Positions 1-12,565 are shown, counted from the first letter of the stretch. The stretch is 64,000 nt of DNA from Aselliscus stoliczkanus (GCA_033961575.1 CM066737.1:50506771-50570770), one strand, 5' to 3'. Notes: generated from the letters alone by a model not told the origin. Numbers and translations are program-made.

Positions 1-53
1 CCCGGCTCGGGTCCCATATATGAGGGCCAGTGACACTGCCCTCAGAAAAAAAA
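1..53 (+). mobile_element. SINE 3' part (short tRNA-type), cut by window start
   Basis: Reads CGGGTCCCATATATGAGGGC, then CAGTGACACTGCCCTC and an A-run, the end of the short SINE family described at 8066. Confidence 0.85.
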
Positions 54-925
54 ATCCTATTTTGTCTGGTATTTTTTTTGGCCACCCCCAGCTCTCTTTT
101 GGTTACAATTTGCATTGACTATCTCCTCCCATCCTTTCACTTTCAACCTGCTTGTTGTGTTGTGCCTAAATTGAGTCTCCTGTAAGCAGCATATAGTTAA
201 ATCGTATCTTTTTAAAACTCATTTTGTGAATATCTGTCGTTTAATTGGTGCATTTAAACCATTTGCTTTTAAAGTGATTACTGATAATGAAGGATTTTTT
301 TCTGTCATTGTGGTATTATTTTCCTATGTCATATCTGTTTTGTTCCTCAATTCCTCCAATATTTCCCTTTTGTGTTTGATGAACTTTTTTTCTAATGCAC
401 CATTTTGAGTCCCTCTTTATTTCTTTTCCTGTATCTTTTATTTATTTTCTTAGTGGTTACCATGGGGATTGTAATTAACTTCCTAAATTTATAACAACCT
501 AGTTTAATCACCTTTTGCTTTTCTTCTTTCTTTTCCTTTTAAATAGACTGATTTTAGAGCAGTTTTGGATTCCCAGCCAGTTGAGCAGAATGTACAGTTT
601 ATATGTATATCCCGTCCTCCCGCCCTGCCTCTCCCAAACAGCCTTCTCTACTATCAACATCCCACATCAGAGTGGTACATTTGTTATAACTGATTGACCT
701 ACATTGATACATCATTATCACGCATCATCCATGGCTTACATTACTCTTGATATTATACAGTCTAAGGATTGTGACAAATGTATAATGAAATATACTCATC
801 ATTATAATAGCATACAGAGTAGTTTCACTGCCCAAAAAATCATCTGTGCTCTGCCTATTCACCCCTCCCTCCTCCCAGGCTTGGCACGCACTGATCTTGA
901 TCACCCCTTTTAAATAATTATAATA
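54..925. mobile_element. Old LINE-1 fragments
   Basis: Sequence such as GGTGCATTTAAACCATTTGC and GAGCAGTTTTGGATTCCCAG resembles ancient L1 (L1M) segments common in mammals. Orientation and subfamily are not certain by eye. No gene is seen here. Confidence 0.55.
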
Positions 926-927
926 CA

Positions 928-1115
928 AATATTTACTGAGTGCATATGTGTGCTAAGTACCATGTTATACGCTTTTCAACAGCTTTATGAATTTCCCATT
1001 TTATATAATAAGAATCAAGTTCAAAGAGGTTGTCAGTTATCAAAGGTCACCTAGCCACAAAGTGGGAGAGCCATGATTCAAACCAAGATTGTCAAGCTCC
1101 AGAGACTGAGCTTTT
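928..1115 (-). repeat. MIR SINE fragment
   Basis: Reverse-orientation MIR: a TGAGTGCATATGTG block, then AGTGGGAGAGCCATGATTCAA matching the MIR core (shortened quote). Ancient mammalian SINE. Confidence 0.6.
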
Positions 1116-1189
1116 TTCATTCACTCTATTGTCTTGATAGGATGAGGGTGATGGTGGCAGTGGTGATTGTAATGGTAGTAGTGGTGGCA

Positions 1190-1345
1190 TCTAACATTTA
1201 TGTGAACAGTGCTTACAATGTTCCAAGCACTATGCCAAGTGACTTATGTATTCAACCCTCACACTAGCTCTATGAAGAAGGTGCTATTATTATTATTGTT
1301 TTATAGATGAGCAAACTGAGGCTCAGAGAGGTTAAATAACAATCA
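1190..1345 (-). repeat. MIR SINE fragment
   Basis: Contains GATGAGCAAACTGAGGCTCA and GAGAGGTTAAATAAC, a clear reverse MIR. Confidence 0.7.
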
Positions 1346-2518
1346 ACTTCAAATGCACAGAATCTACTCATTGGAGGCCAGTGACTGTCACTGAAGACTT
1401 CATTTTGAGCATCCACCATCTCTCTGTAGGGTTAGCGATGGCAAAGACAAGGTCTGTCCCTGAAAACTAATTGGTTGGTTTGATTTTTGAAGTTTAAAAT
1501 TCAAAGACTTAAACATGTCATTATTTGACTCCTTCTTTCATAAGGACACATTAGGTCTGACAGCATTGGTCTCAGGGCAATAGACTTTGCCCTTGGCTGT
1601 CCAGCCTGAGTTACTATCTTTTTCATCACAGGAAGATGCCCCCAGGCTTTTGGGTACACAACTAGGGCTCAGAAATAGCCCCCTAATCGGCCTCAACAGC
1701 TTTGAAGGAGGCCACTGCAGGAGCGGCCTAAGTAGGCCAACACTTTAACCCAGTTACATGAGGGCAGTTGTAATCCAGGCTGATCATGGCTTGCTAAGAT
1801 CTGGGAGACAGAGGTGGAGAATATCCAAAAACTTCTTCCTGTGCCCAAGTATTCATGGATCTCACTGTAGATACTCTTTCCCCTTCTGGGAGAGCTTAGC
1901 CTAGAGGCTACAAGGGCCAAGCTTAATTACAGTGGCCGCCAGAACTGAGGGAAGGTTGGTGGTAATTTCCAAGTGCAGTGAATGTCCAGGGCTTAGGCTA
2001 CCCTAGGCCAAGGTGCTGCTTTTCCTTAAAAGGCCTACTACCTAACCCCTCTTCCACCTTGTTGGAAGAGGTGAGGAAATCATTGTATTTCTCTCTGTGG
2101 ACCAGACAGCCACTCATGTCAACCCAAGTAGTTCAGGTCAGGCTGGGCTCCCTTCCCCTGCTCCCCTGCCAGCTCACCTCTGGCAATGACTAACTTTGGA
2201 AGTTCCCTGGGGAAGCAGGCTAAGATGTCTGGCCAGGCTATAGCTGGGAAATAAAGAAACCAAAGCTGTTTGAGATGGCTGGCCTGGCTTATCTGGCTCC
2301 CTTCCCAACCCTCTTTCTGGCTTCCTCCTTCCCTGTCTCTCTCCATTATATTTGGCAAGTTGGGCTTTCTTATACAGGTGCTCTCTGCCTCCTTCCTCGC
2401 ATGTCCCATAAACCATGTGCCCCAAGAGACAATTCAACAAAGTTGGCCCCCGGCTGATCAGGAAACAGAAAGCTTGCCTGGCTCCTGCTAGATGCTGGCA
2501 GGAAAGAAAGAGGCTGGA
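1346..2518. other. Intergenic sequence without recognised gene
   Basis: Unique-looking sequence; short open frames on both strands show no family resemblance. Confidence 0.6.
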
Positions 2519-2985
2519 GAGCCGGCCGAGTGGCGTGTTGGTTAAGAGCTGGCTTGGGACCCCAGCAGCCCCGGTTTGGATCCCACATATGAGGCCAGTG
2601 ACCCTGCCCTCTACAGCTAACAACACCTCCACCTGGAGCTGGGCTGTGTGAGCCCCGGCGACAGTGTAGGCTGCAGCCCCTGCTGCAGTGGGCTGCCATA
2701 GGCTACAGTGAGTGGCCGGCAGCCAGCGTGAGCGGCTGGCAGCCAGCATGAGCTGCCAAGAGCCGCCATGAGTGGCTGTCCAGAGGCCGGCGACCCATCT
2801 GCCTCCTCCGGGAAGAGCGCAATGACGATACCAACATGGGCCAGTGAAGCAACGTCCTCCACAATTAGACTGAAGAACAAAAGGACAGCAACTTGTCTGT
2901 TCCCCTTCCCTGATTCCCCAACACTGTTCCCCTCCCCCAATTCCCCAATAAAATCTTTAAAAGTAAAAAATAAAAAAAAATTAAA
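2519..2985 (+). mobile_element. Long tRNA-derived SINE (T+ type)
   Basis: Starts GCCGGCCGAGTGGCGTG, carries a B-box-like GGTTTGGATCCC, then a 20-bp-period internal array (2708-2787), and ends CCCCAATAAAATCTTTAAAA. AATAAA followed by TCTTT is the hallmark of T+ SINEs. Its first 100 bp match the short SINEs in this window. The open frames here are fortuitous. Confidence 0.85.
2708..2787 (+). repeat. 20-bp internal array inside the long SINE
   Basis: Four units begin at 2708, 2728, 2748 and 2768. The first is GTGAGTGGCCGGCAGCCAGC; the others are variants of it. Other long SINEs show three or four units. Confidence 0.8.
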
Positions 2986-5426
2986 ATGAAGCTGTATACT
3001 AAAAGTTTGTTTGTAAGTTTTTCCAAAGGGGTTTTCTGTACTGGGTGGGTGACTCTCATGGGGAAAAGGAAGAGGAAACAAAGTTAACAATTATGGAATT
3101 TCAGCGACTCTAAGATGCCTCAGATTGTACAATGTCCACTAATTTATGTACTGGGGGAAAAGAAAAATAAGTTGCTGGTCATGCCATTGCTTGTATGATG
3201 CACCCCAAATTTAGAGATGTTAAAATGTAAAAAAGAAAAAAAAGTCATAGAGTCAATAAAATACAGAAAAATCCCTTAAGAGTGAGGTTTCACCTGTCCT
3301 CCACACCCCACAGACTCCAACCACACAGGGCACATTAAGGCACAGTGGGCAAGTATATTTCAAAACTCCAACTAACCCCTGAGCTCTGAGAACAAACACA
3401 GTAACCACACTGCCTAGAAATAGGACTCCTTTAGGACTTTATGGCTCAGAAAGCCCTCTCACACCCATTTATCTCACTGAATGTCTCACAGCTGCCCTGG
3501 CGTTCAGAGAGCTATGACTTGGCCAAGGGTGCCCAGGACTTCAGAGAGGAATGGAGAAATGGGACTGCAGGCCCCATCTGCAGTCCTACCGCTATGCTTT
3601 TTCAACTACTACACCATGACCACTATCTAGGAGAAGGTGGAGACAGAACTGGTAAGGTTGTACATAAGTGGCTTTTAAACCCTTTTCCCAATGAAATGAT
3701 TGACACACCTTCAATGTACAAAACAGAATAAAATTGTTTTTGTTCTGGGTGAATCAAGGGTAAAGGTGATACCCTCAGCCACACTGCCCCCACCCATTGC
3801 TCAACCCAAGTGGCCCCTACGGCACTTCCCCAGGCTCCCTGATGCTCCCGGGAACAATTTCGAAACCTGTGAAGTAAGAGGGTTTCAACTGTATTGGTAA
3901 TATTCTTTTTCTTAAGCTGGATTTAGATATTATTTTTATACCTTTTGTTATATCTTAAAATTTTCAAAAAGTCACTGGTATAGATGATCAGGTCAAAGGG
4001 ATGACTCACAACCTGGAAATTTAAAGTAAAAACAAAACAAAGTTTCCTTTGAATTATGAGCGTGGGTGAGGCCTAGACATTGAAACTGTTTTTTAAAGCT
4101 CCCCAGGTGATTCTAATATGCAGGTAAATTTATGAGCCCCCGTATTAGCAGTATCTTGTCAGCTCCAACATTTCAGAAATCTGAGGGTATGACCTGGAGC
4201 ACACAGGAAGGCCGCTGCATTCTTAGGGACCAGAATACTAGAGAACCCAGGGTCTTTCTAAAAAGGTAATAGCAAAGAGATTGGGGCCCGTGGCAACTAG
4301 GGAAGGGGAAGGCGCAGCTAAAGGGACAGAAAAGGCAGGCAGCACCTCTGCAGGACCCTCTGATGGAGCAGGGAGAGGCAGAAGAGACTAGGGTGAACTA
4401 CTGGTTAGAGCAGAGGTACAGCTGAGCAGGGGTCATTGGAAAAGAGAACACCTATGCGGCTATGCTACAGGCCCTGTCACCTATCAGAGAGATGTGAAGG
4501 AAACATACGCCCTCCTTGCTAAGACCTGTCTCGTTGTGAGACCCTGAGGCCACTGCATCCCCACCCCGAATCCTGAGATGCAGGAGGAGTTGCACAAAAG
4601 TTAGGAAGTCATCTGTGGAAGACAAAGCTCTTCGGGCTATCGGTTCGCAACAGGAGCAGTCTTCCCTACTGCTTCCCTGAGATATTTAAACCCCTTTACC
4701 AAGCAGCTCAGACATCCCAGATGTGCATTCTAGATGCTGGGCAAATGCTGACTGGGAGAGGGGCAGGTACAGGCAGTAACGGAGTCCTTGACTTTGGACT
4801 AGGGCAGCCTTACCTGTCGCCAAGGTTAGCAAACCACATATTGTTTGAAAAAGCCATTGCATTTGTCAGTCTGACATCTGTGTATCTCTGTTCCTCCACT
4901 GGACTTGGCAAACCAAGACAGGAGAAAAATCTCACTAGGGGATTAGGTCATAACCATCCCAAGCTGCTTCCTACCCCTCCAAGGGGTAGGCGATGCATTC
5001 ATGGGCTGGTGGGGTTTTTACCGTGCAAACACCAAATCTGTGTGCCCTGAGGAACGGAGGGGTGACCCTGGTGGGGATGAACCTGGCGGGGATGAGGCAA
5101 GGATATGGAAAAGCAGGTGGATGCCTTGCTCAACCCCTGCCCAGAGGTCTGGGGAAGAGTCATGGGAAACATATTGTCTCAGTTCTCTTCCTTCTCATCA
5201 CCACCTTCTCATCTAGGGTCCCAACTACAGAGAGCCCTGCAGAGAAGTAGGATGGGCCCCTCAGCAAGGAGGCCCAGAGGCTGGAGCTGGAGGTACCTAC
5301 ACAAACAAAGGCACATGCCCACTGAGAACTCACAGCATGGATGATAGCTGGGGGGCCAAGGACTCTCCCTCAGGTAACAGTGGTGCCTTCCACCATTTTG
5401 CAGCACTCCAAGATAAGGTCACTTTT
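2986..5426. other. Intergenic unique sequence
   Basis: Apart from a possible MER5-like trace near 4090-4140 (CCCCAGGTGATTCTAATATG) nothing was recognised. Confidence 0.55.
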
Positions 5427-5960
5427 CACTGAGCACCTTCTATGAAGCAGGTTCTGTGCCAGGGGCTGGAGGATAGATCAGACCCCACCCTGCCCTCAAG
5501 GAGCTCAATGTCTACAGAGGGAAAACCTTAAGGAACTACACAATAGGGGGCAAATGGTGGCCCAGGAGTGAGCGCCGGGTGCTCTGGGAGTGAAGTGGAG
5601 AAAAATCTAAGGCGACTGGGGCTCAGGGAAGACCGTGCATAGAAACTGACACTTGAGCTGAGGCCTTTGGACAGGAAGGCAGAGTGAGGAGCTGAGAAAA
5701 CAGCACAAAGAGAAAGGCCAAGTGGCAGAAAATGGAGGGAAAGGGTGTGCCATGATAAAATGGAATACGATATGCCTGGAGCAAAGGATCTCTCCCAGTG
5801 TATTGTTCTTAGGGGTCTGGGGGTGAGGAGACAAAGCCTAAATAGATGTTTATAGAGCCCAGGGAAATGATGCAGTCAGATTTGCATTTGAAAGATCCCT
5901 GCCTGCAGTAGGGGGACCAGACTGGAGCAGAGACAATGGCAGAAGCCATAGCCTAAGACA
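5427..5960 (-). mobile_element. L2 LINE fragment
   Basis: Begins CTGAGCACCTTCTATGAAGC, continuing GTGCCAGGGGCTGGAGGATA, the reverse of the L2 3' end, followed by L2-like sequence such as GAAACTGACACTTGAGCTGA. Confidence 0.6.
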
Positions 5961-6355
5961 TTGGTATTTGGCTCTTCTTGACCAAGGAGACACATAGAAA
6001 AGTCATGGGCCCAACTTTCCTTGCCTCCCTCCAGCATCCACTTGCCATCCTTCCCCCCCACCCCCGCCCAGCTAGCCTGGCCACCTGCATCCCCAGCCCA
6101 CCTCCTACACCTTTCAATGCTGCTCTGAAGCCTGCCAGTATCAGGCCTACTGGCAGCAGAACATGACACTGGCTGTGCCTCTGTGCCAGGAAGCCCTGGA
6201 TGCCGCCTCCCACCTCGCTGCCCAGCGCTCCACCCACTTGTCTCCGGCTGGGGGCCCAGGCAAGGTCTGCTCAGTAACCCCAGCAGCATGGACAGGTCAT
6301 GGAGTCTGGCAGTCAGTATAAAGCACACAGGCTCCCCTCCAAGTACTAACCAGGA
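5961..6355. other. Intergenic sequence, nothing recognised
   Basis: A pyrimidine-rich stretch around 6040-6070 is the only notable feature; open frames here are unsupported. Confidence 0.5.
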
Positions 6356-6956
6356 AATCGTACCATTTGCAACAATATGGATGGACCTAGAGACTATTGT
6401 GTTAAGTGAAATGAGTCAGTCGGAGAAAGACAAATACCACATGATCTCACTTATATGTGGAATCTGAAAAACTGAATGAATGAGCAAAGTAAACAGAAAC
6501 TGTCTCATAGATATAGAGGAAAAACTGAGGGCTACTAGGTGGAAGGGGGGTGGGGATGAGGGAGAAGAGGAAGGGATTAGACAGCATAAATAGGTAACTA
6601 CAATATTGCCACAGGGATATGAAAGACAGTTTGGGGAATATAATTAATAATGTTGTAAATATTTTGTGGGGTGTCAGATGGTCACATGTCTTGTTAGGGA
6701 GATCACTTCATGGATGGAGTAGAGGCTTGATCATTGCACTGTATATCTGAAACTGATGTTGTATAATATTGTATGCCAACTGTAACTGAATATATAGATA
6801 GTCACGGGATGGAAGGGATTCAGAGGAATTGTAATAGATATGTATGATATGGGGGGGAGGAGTGGGGTGGTGAACTGGGGGCGGGGGGTTGTCACTTTGA
6901 GGGGTAAAAAGTATAACTATTGCACTGTGTTGTACACCTAAACTAATTTAAAAAAT

Positions 6957-6957
<1 letters not shown>
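6356..6957 (+). mobile_element. LINE-1 3' end, 5'-truncated
   Basis: Begins ATTTGCAACAATATGGATGG, the terminal ORF2/3' UTR part of an L1, and runs to an A-rich tail that merges with a (GAAA)n repeat. It shares long segments with 52516-53110 and 63883-64000, so three copies of one L1 3' UTR lineage are present in the window. Confidence 0.8.
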
Positions 6958-7000
<43 letters not shown>

Positions 7001-7003
7001 AGA
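6958..7003 (+). repeat. (GAAA)n simple repeat
   Basis: About ten GAAA units at the tail of the preceding L1 3' end, probably grown from its poly(A). Confidence 0.95.
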
Positions 7004-7124
7004 AAGAGAAGGAGGAGAGAATCTCAGCAATGGAGATGAACAAAGACCCAACAAACTCTGCGTGTGTTGCTCTCTCTCTGTTGTCATTTCTAGTGCAGTT
7101 ACTATAAAATTGTTCTGTTTCACA

Positions 7125-7128
7125 AAAA

Positions 7129-7164
<36 letters not shown>

Positions 7165-7165
7165 A
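7125..7165 (+). repeat. (AAAT)n simple repeat
   Basis: About ten AAAT units, ending TAATAAAACAC, adjacent to a MIR. Confidence 0.95.
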
Positions 7166-7445
7166 AAACACACAGGTTTTGGAGTCTAACAAACTGGTTT
7201 TGCTTCCTAGCTCCTCCATTTATTAGCTCTGAGCCTCAATGTTCTCAGTTTCTGCATGGCAGGTGTAGACAGCATTACCAGTCAGCTCGCTGTGCTTTTG
7301 TGGGGATCACAGGAGGTACTGTGCGTATGGAAGGATTTAGCACTGTATCTGGCACACAGCTGTAGCTATTGCTTTGCAGATGGAAAACCTGGGGCGGCAG
7401 AACGAATGACTTGCCCTTGCTGGTAAATTTGTGGCCCAGGATCTC
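7166..7445 (+). repeat. MIR SINE (plus), followed by a reverse MIR trace
   Basis: TTTTGGAGTCTAACAAACTGG and CTCTGAGCCTCAATGTTCTC resemble MIR in plus orientation; from about 7375 a short reverse MIR trace (GCAGATGGAAAACCTGGGG) is suggested. Confidence 0.5.
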
Positions 7446-8052
7446 AGGGTCCTGCCTCATTGATTGCCTGAGTGCCCAATTACTGGCCAGTGAGGAGATC
7501 TATGTGCACTGGGACCACTTGGATAGCTGTGTGTCTTCTAGAAGCCGCAGCATCAATGAAACTCCAAGGAGCACCTCTGTCTGGTATAAAGTCAGGCCAG
7601 GCTAATCACGGTCAGGGTGGGCCGCTCAGTGGGTAGCCTTGGAAAGGCAGGTCTGACTGTTCCTAAAGTACAGGGCTATCTTGTTCACTCCTCCCCACTG
7701 GACAGTCTGATCTGTCCTGGGCACAGGCCTGTGTCAAACAGTGCTGGCATACAACCGATTGTCAGGGAACTTGAGATGAGTGGGACTGAGCACGTTTGGT
7801 TTCAAAGTTGCCTTCTCTAGCTCAGTCATCCAGCCTGGTCTCACACACTATGGGCCCAGCAAGCTCAGCAGATGTTCCCAGCAGACAATCCCTGCTAAGA
7901 GAAAAAGGCCCGCTGCCCTGGCAGAAGCAGGCAGCACATGAGAAATCAAGGCCACACAGCTCCCAGGGCAGAGCTGTGCTGAGAGCACCAGCCCCCCTTT
8001 GGTGGTCCTCTCCATGGCATGGCAGAACCAATGGCCCCTTTGGTTTCTCTTT
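7446..8052. other. Intergenic sequence, nothing recognised
   Basis: Unique sequence between a MIR and the SINE at 8066; no gene or RNA feature seen. Confidence 0.5.
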
Positions 8053-8065
8053 AAAGCATAGGGCC

Positions 8066-8170
8066 AGGACCGGCCAAGTGGAGCAGTGGTTAAGCCCTGG
8101 CTTGGGAAGCCAGCAGCCCCGGTTCGGGTCCCACATATGAGGGCAAGTGACACTTCCCTCAAAAAAAAAT
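8066..8170 (+). mobile_element. Short tRNA-derived SINE with intact TSD
   Basis: Head GACCGGCCAAGTGG, A-box-like segment, hairpin CTGGCTTGGGAAGCCAG, B-box GGTTCGGGTCCC and an A tail after CCTC. The duplication AAAGCATAGGGCC stands at 8053-8065 and 8171-8183. It lies just downstream of the inferred TMEM164 poly(A) site. Confidence 0.95.
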
Positions 8171-8372
8171 AAAGCATAGGGCCTTCTGAGAGGGTTCTGG
8201 GAATCAAGGCCAAGACTTCTGGGTTCTCATAAATATTTTTTAATAACAGTAAATGAAGAAAACATTGTAACAATAAGTCCCATGGTGAAGGTTCCTTTTC
8301 ATTCAGGAATCTTCAACAACAGAAACACCTAAGACTAAAATTCATGATGCTAAGTACACAAATTCATGAACA

Positions 8373-8378
8373 TTTATT
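8373..8378 (-). terminator. Probable TMEM164 polyadenylation signal
   Basis: The minus strand reads AATAAA here, inside GGAAATAAATGTTCATG. It is the last canonical hexamer before the repeat-rich intergenic sequence begins and fits the end of the long 3' UTR. Confidence 0.65.
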
Positions 8379-9062
8379 TCCAAAGGTGACTGCAGAAATC
8401 ATTTTGGTACAATCAAAAAGTTTTAGAAAACAGGGAAAACATATTACAAAATGTCCCAAGAGGTGAGCAAACTGGTGGAGGCACAGAGCACCCAAGAACC
8501 AGCTTGGCAAAAATACCCTGCTGTTGTGTAGGGGGATTACAAAGGCTGGTCCTAAAGGGAGCCACTGGCGGGGAGGGGCGACAGAGCGGGTTCTGCCCAG
8601 GGCATAGCAAACCTGTCTTGGGAATGAGAAAAGATGGGGGTAGGAGTAAGAGGGACAGAGGCATTTGCCAATTTCCTGGCAGAAATAATTATAGATCATA
8701 CTATCTTTACCTCTCCACCACAATAACACCAATGTAAATGAAGAATTCTTTAAAATATAATACAAAATTTACACCGAAAGAAAGCAAGTTTCCAAAACAG
8801 CTTTGCTTGAAATGACTTTTGTTTTATGTTACTGAATAGCAAACCACTGTACAAAAATGTCACAGACAAGAGCAACAACAAGCGAATACATTTTCCTGAG
8901 CACAAATTGGCTCAGTCTATATACAGAAGAGGAAGGCTCACTCCTTGTCAGGGACTCCACCACCTCCCAGAGGGCAGGGCAAGGCCAGGCATGCAGCAGG
9001 GAGGCCCCTTCCCAGTCTAGAGCCTTGCCAACGAGTACTTGAGGGCCGGCAGGAACCCCTCC

Positions 9063-9068
9063 TTTATT
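9063..9068 (-). terminator. Possible alternative poly(A) signal in TMEM164 3' UTR
   Basis: A minus-strand AATAAA in the context GGAATAAAGGAGG would give a 3' UTR about 0.7 kb shorter. Use cannot be judged from sequence alone. Confidence 0.3.
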
Positions 9069-12000
9069 CCTGTTCTGGACTGACCAAAACCAACAATACA
9101 CCTGAGTCTTATCCTGCAGTGTCACTCCTTCTTGTCTCCTCCCATACCTCAACTTCAGTCTTCCAAAGAGGGCAGATGACTGTGGACCAACATCTACAGA
9201 TCTGGAAAAGTCATTTTGGTTGAGGGAGCAGGAGGAAGGGCCTTCAGCCACTCTTAGCCACCCAGCTCAATCCTGGGGCACTGCGCAGCCCCAACACTAG
9301 TGCACAGAGACCTGCGGACAACTTGTTATCTATGGGGACTTGTGGCCACTCCCCAAAACACTGGATTATCTACGAAAACAAATAGCAAAGCCCTGGCCGA
9401 GGCTGCAGCAAAAGGGATGATCTGATAACTGGACTTGAGGTACCAGATGGTAAAGTGCACCAACTGCCCCACGTATCCCGACTACCCTGCAAGCAGCTTC
9501 TGTGAATGCTGAAAAGTCCAAGGAGAAAAAGAGTGTCTGGGGAAGACAGAATCCATGGCTTCCTCACAAGCTGACAGAGGTACACGTCACTGGGCCTCCA
9601 GGAAGATGGGCCAGATCATCTTTGGTGTACAAAGTCAAATACTGTGACTACAAGCAGGCATGACAATCTTTCTGCTATTCTGAGCTGCTGCCATAAGCTG
9701 GGCAGCCGAACAGACTGTTCTCACTGGCCCATGTCCTTGGCCAAGGCTAGCTGGGGGCTTGAGGGAGCATTCCTTTCCCTTTGTGGGGCTGTTTTCAAAG
9801 AAATTGTCCACTTCTACATTCTCCAGGACACACACTAAACACCTACACATGCTGACAAATGACATATGGAAATTTGGCCAGGGTGGTTGGGGAACCTCCT
9901 TGGCACTGACAGGAAAGCCCTGGGCAGGAGCTGGAAAGTCCAGGGCTGCGATACGGGCACTGCCCTCCAAGGCAGGCTACCATGGTTCTGGCCCAACGCA
10001 TGGCCCAAGGTAAAACTGAGGTACAGACCAATTCAGATGCACGCTGCTCCCTAACACCTCAAATACAGACCATGACTCCTGTGGAGCCTCTGGACTGGGA
10101 TCACTCTTTGTTCCTTCCATCTACATGGCTGTGAGCCAACCTGGACCTCAGAAGCGCTGCATCTCTCCACTTCCCGCTTCCCCTGACAGGTGTATCTGTC
10201 TCTGGCCTGGCCAGGCAAGGCACATGGCTTTCACTTTCTCCTTTCCTTCCAAGCAACAGAAAATGCCAGCCAGAATGGGACACTAAGCTGTAGCCAGAGC
10301 AAAGTCAAGCTTTCAGAGGCATGCCAACGCAGGGGAAGCTCAGGCTGAGCAGAAACGTGTGCCATGTCACACAGACAGGGAGAAAGAGAGCACCTGCAGA
10401 GTCACTATGCCACTGTGGCATTCTGAAGCTGAGCATCTGCCCTACCCAGACTGCTGGCCCCCAGCTGAGGCACAGATCATAAGCCTGCAAGGACTCCATG
10501 TTCTGGTAGGGACAGGACAGGCCCTCAGGGGCTCCACCCATGACGTTTTTCCAACCTTTCCTTTTGTGAAGAGGTGCGGGGCACTGAGGCCTTACACATT
10601 TCCTTGTCAGTCTGTCCTACATGCAGCCGTTTGATGGTGGACAGAGCAAGTACAGCCACTCAGGGGGTGCCTCTTCTGGAGGATAACCCTAGGGCAAGAG
10701 GCACTAAGAAAAACTTGGCCAATTCTTCAAAGATAGCAGAAAATGAAGGTTTTGCATCACGAGAAGCTCATGGGGAAAAGAGCACTTGGTGTTCTCCCTC
10801 CTGTTCCCCCACACCTCGGAGATTGATCGTCTCAATGCCAGCAGGCCTCTGCAATAGGGCAGTTCCATGGTCGGTTCCCTGGGCCTCACCTTGCTCAGAG
10901 ACTCTCCCAAATTCTGCTACCTCTTGTAGGTCCGTTTGCTAAAATCATGAACACAGAGTCACTAAAGTTCAATCTACGTCTCACACAGTAACACCTGAAA
11001 TACTGGAACTGGCCCAGGGCAACTGGGTTGCCTGGAGTGCGAGAGGGGAGGGGAGGGCCACCAGAGGAAGTCACTGAACCAACCATCCCTTCTGTTCTTA
11101 AGCAAATCTGTTCTTAGTACCAGCTAACAAGGAATCAGAAAAAGCCCAGCCACTGCCTCCCTTCTTGAGATCAATGCATGACTGAGCTCAAGTCTTTCAA
11201 CAAAAGGTTTTCCTTGGGGAGCACTTAAACCTCCACCCATGGGGACCTGATTCTTCCCGGGACATGGGCTTAGGGGGTGGGCAGGGGGTGGGGAGCATGT
11301 GGTGTCCCCCATGCTAAAGAATTCAGCACTGAGTCTGGCAGCAGTGATGACATCTGGGCCTAGGGAAACAACACCAGCAGGACCTGTATCTTCCCAAACC
11401 CAGGATGCTGATGTATCCTGTAAAATCCATGAAGTGCATCAACAAGAGACCCTCCCGAGACAGGCCCTGATACAAGGATTCTCCAAACTCAAACATCCAA
11501 AAATCAATGAGAAACAAATAAAGAAAAACCAAAAATTTAAAAATTTAAAAAAACCCTCTAAGTTCATCTTTCCTTGAAGCTGCCTTTAAAAAAGAGAGAA
11601 CATTAAAGGAGTACTCAAGATTAAAATGGCATCTACTAGCAACATTAAACTAAAATGGAGCATATGATTCAAATCACTGTTCTGTCAAGTTACCATTTCT
11701 CTTCATTAATTTCTATGCTTCCTTCTGATTGGGATATGAGTCCTTTCTTAGTGCTCACAGGCAGGATGTAGCCAGGGTCCTGCATAATATTAGTTGTGGA
11801 CATTTTAACCTTGTTCACTTTCAATTTGTCATTGCAGCAGCTCTCCATCACCCTCAATGGAATCTAGCCCTTGGGCCGGGTAGTGCCCCACCTCCCACCA
11901 CAAGCAGCCTCTGGAAGGGAGTGGCTGGTTGGCTGCCTGCTTTGAGTCATGAGACACCAGTGGGAAGAATCTGGCCAGTTCTATTTTGGCCATGAACTGG

Positions 12001-12494
12001 GAAATCCCTTGGCTCTTCACTTGCTGCTGGTATAGAAACAAGGCCTCAGTCCCCTTATAGTGGGGCTATGCTGGAGACAAAAGGGGGACCCCACCATAAG
12101 CCTGGAGGTCCCTGGCAGTGGAGGAATGAAATACAATCAATCTCATCACTTTGATGCCAAAAGAACTACTGCTTGTTGTTCCCTTTCTCCTCAACCAGCT
12201 GTTGTTAAAGCCCCAACAAACAGAGTGAAAGCTCCTGACTACTGTCTCCCCATGTAAAGCCACTGGGAGCAGGGAGAAAGAGCAAAGTGAAAGAGGAAAA
12301 ATCCAGCCCTCAGTACTACACCCCAGGCTTCAGGAGATGTCTGGGGAGGAAGAGCTGGGGAAGGGAGAGTTGTGGAGGAAAGGGACAGAGAAAAGGAAAA
12401 AAGAAATACCCCAAACACCTTACTGCACTCTCCCATGATTTCATTAAGAACTGGGTGTTCTCCAAGTCAAATCAGAACTTGTTTCTTCAGGGAG

Positions 12495-12565
12495 ACAAAC
12501 AAACAAACAAACAAAAACACCAAAACAAAACAAAACAAAACAAAACAAAACAAAACAAAAAAACA
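12495..12565 (+). repeat. (ACAA)n/(CAAAA)n simple repeat in TMEM164 3' UTR
   Basis: Two blocks of A-rich units. In the transcript they read as a (UUUUG)n tract beginning about a dozen bases after the stop codon. Confidence 0.95.

Noticed and set aside
2174..2749. 191-codon minus-strand open frame
   Set aside because: Much of it is the GC-rich body of the long SINE at 2519 read backwards; similar frames recur over the other SINE copies.
5876..6328. 150-codon minus-strand open frame
   Set aside because: Composition-driven frame across GC-rich intergenic DNA and an L2 trace; no recognisable protein features.
8066..8170. Possible tRNA gene
   Set aside because: A and B boxes and an anticodon-like hairpin exist, but the acceptor stem is absent, many dispersed copies occur, and each has an A tail and TSD: a SINE.
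10574..10942. Open frames within the TMEM164 3' UTR on both strands
   Set aside because: No family resemblance, no splice signals fitting a separate gene, and the region is best explained as 3' UTR.
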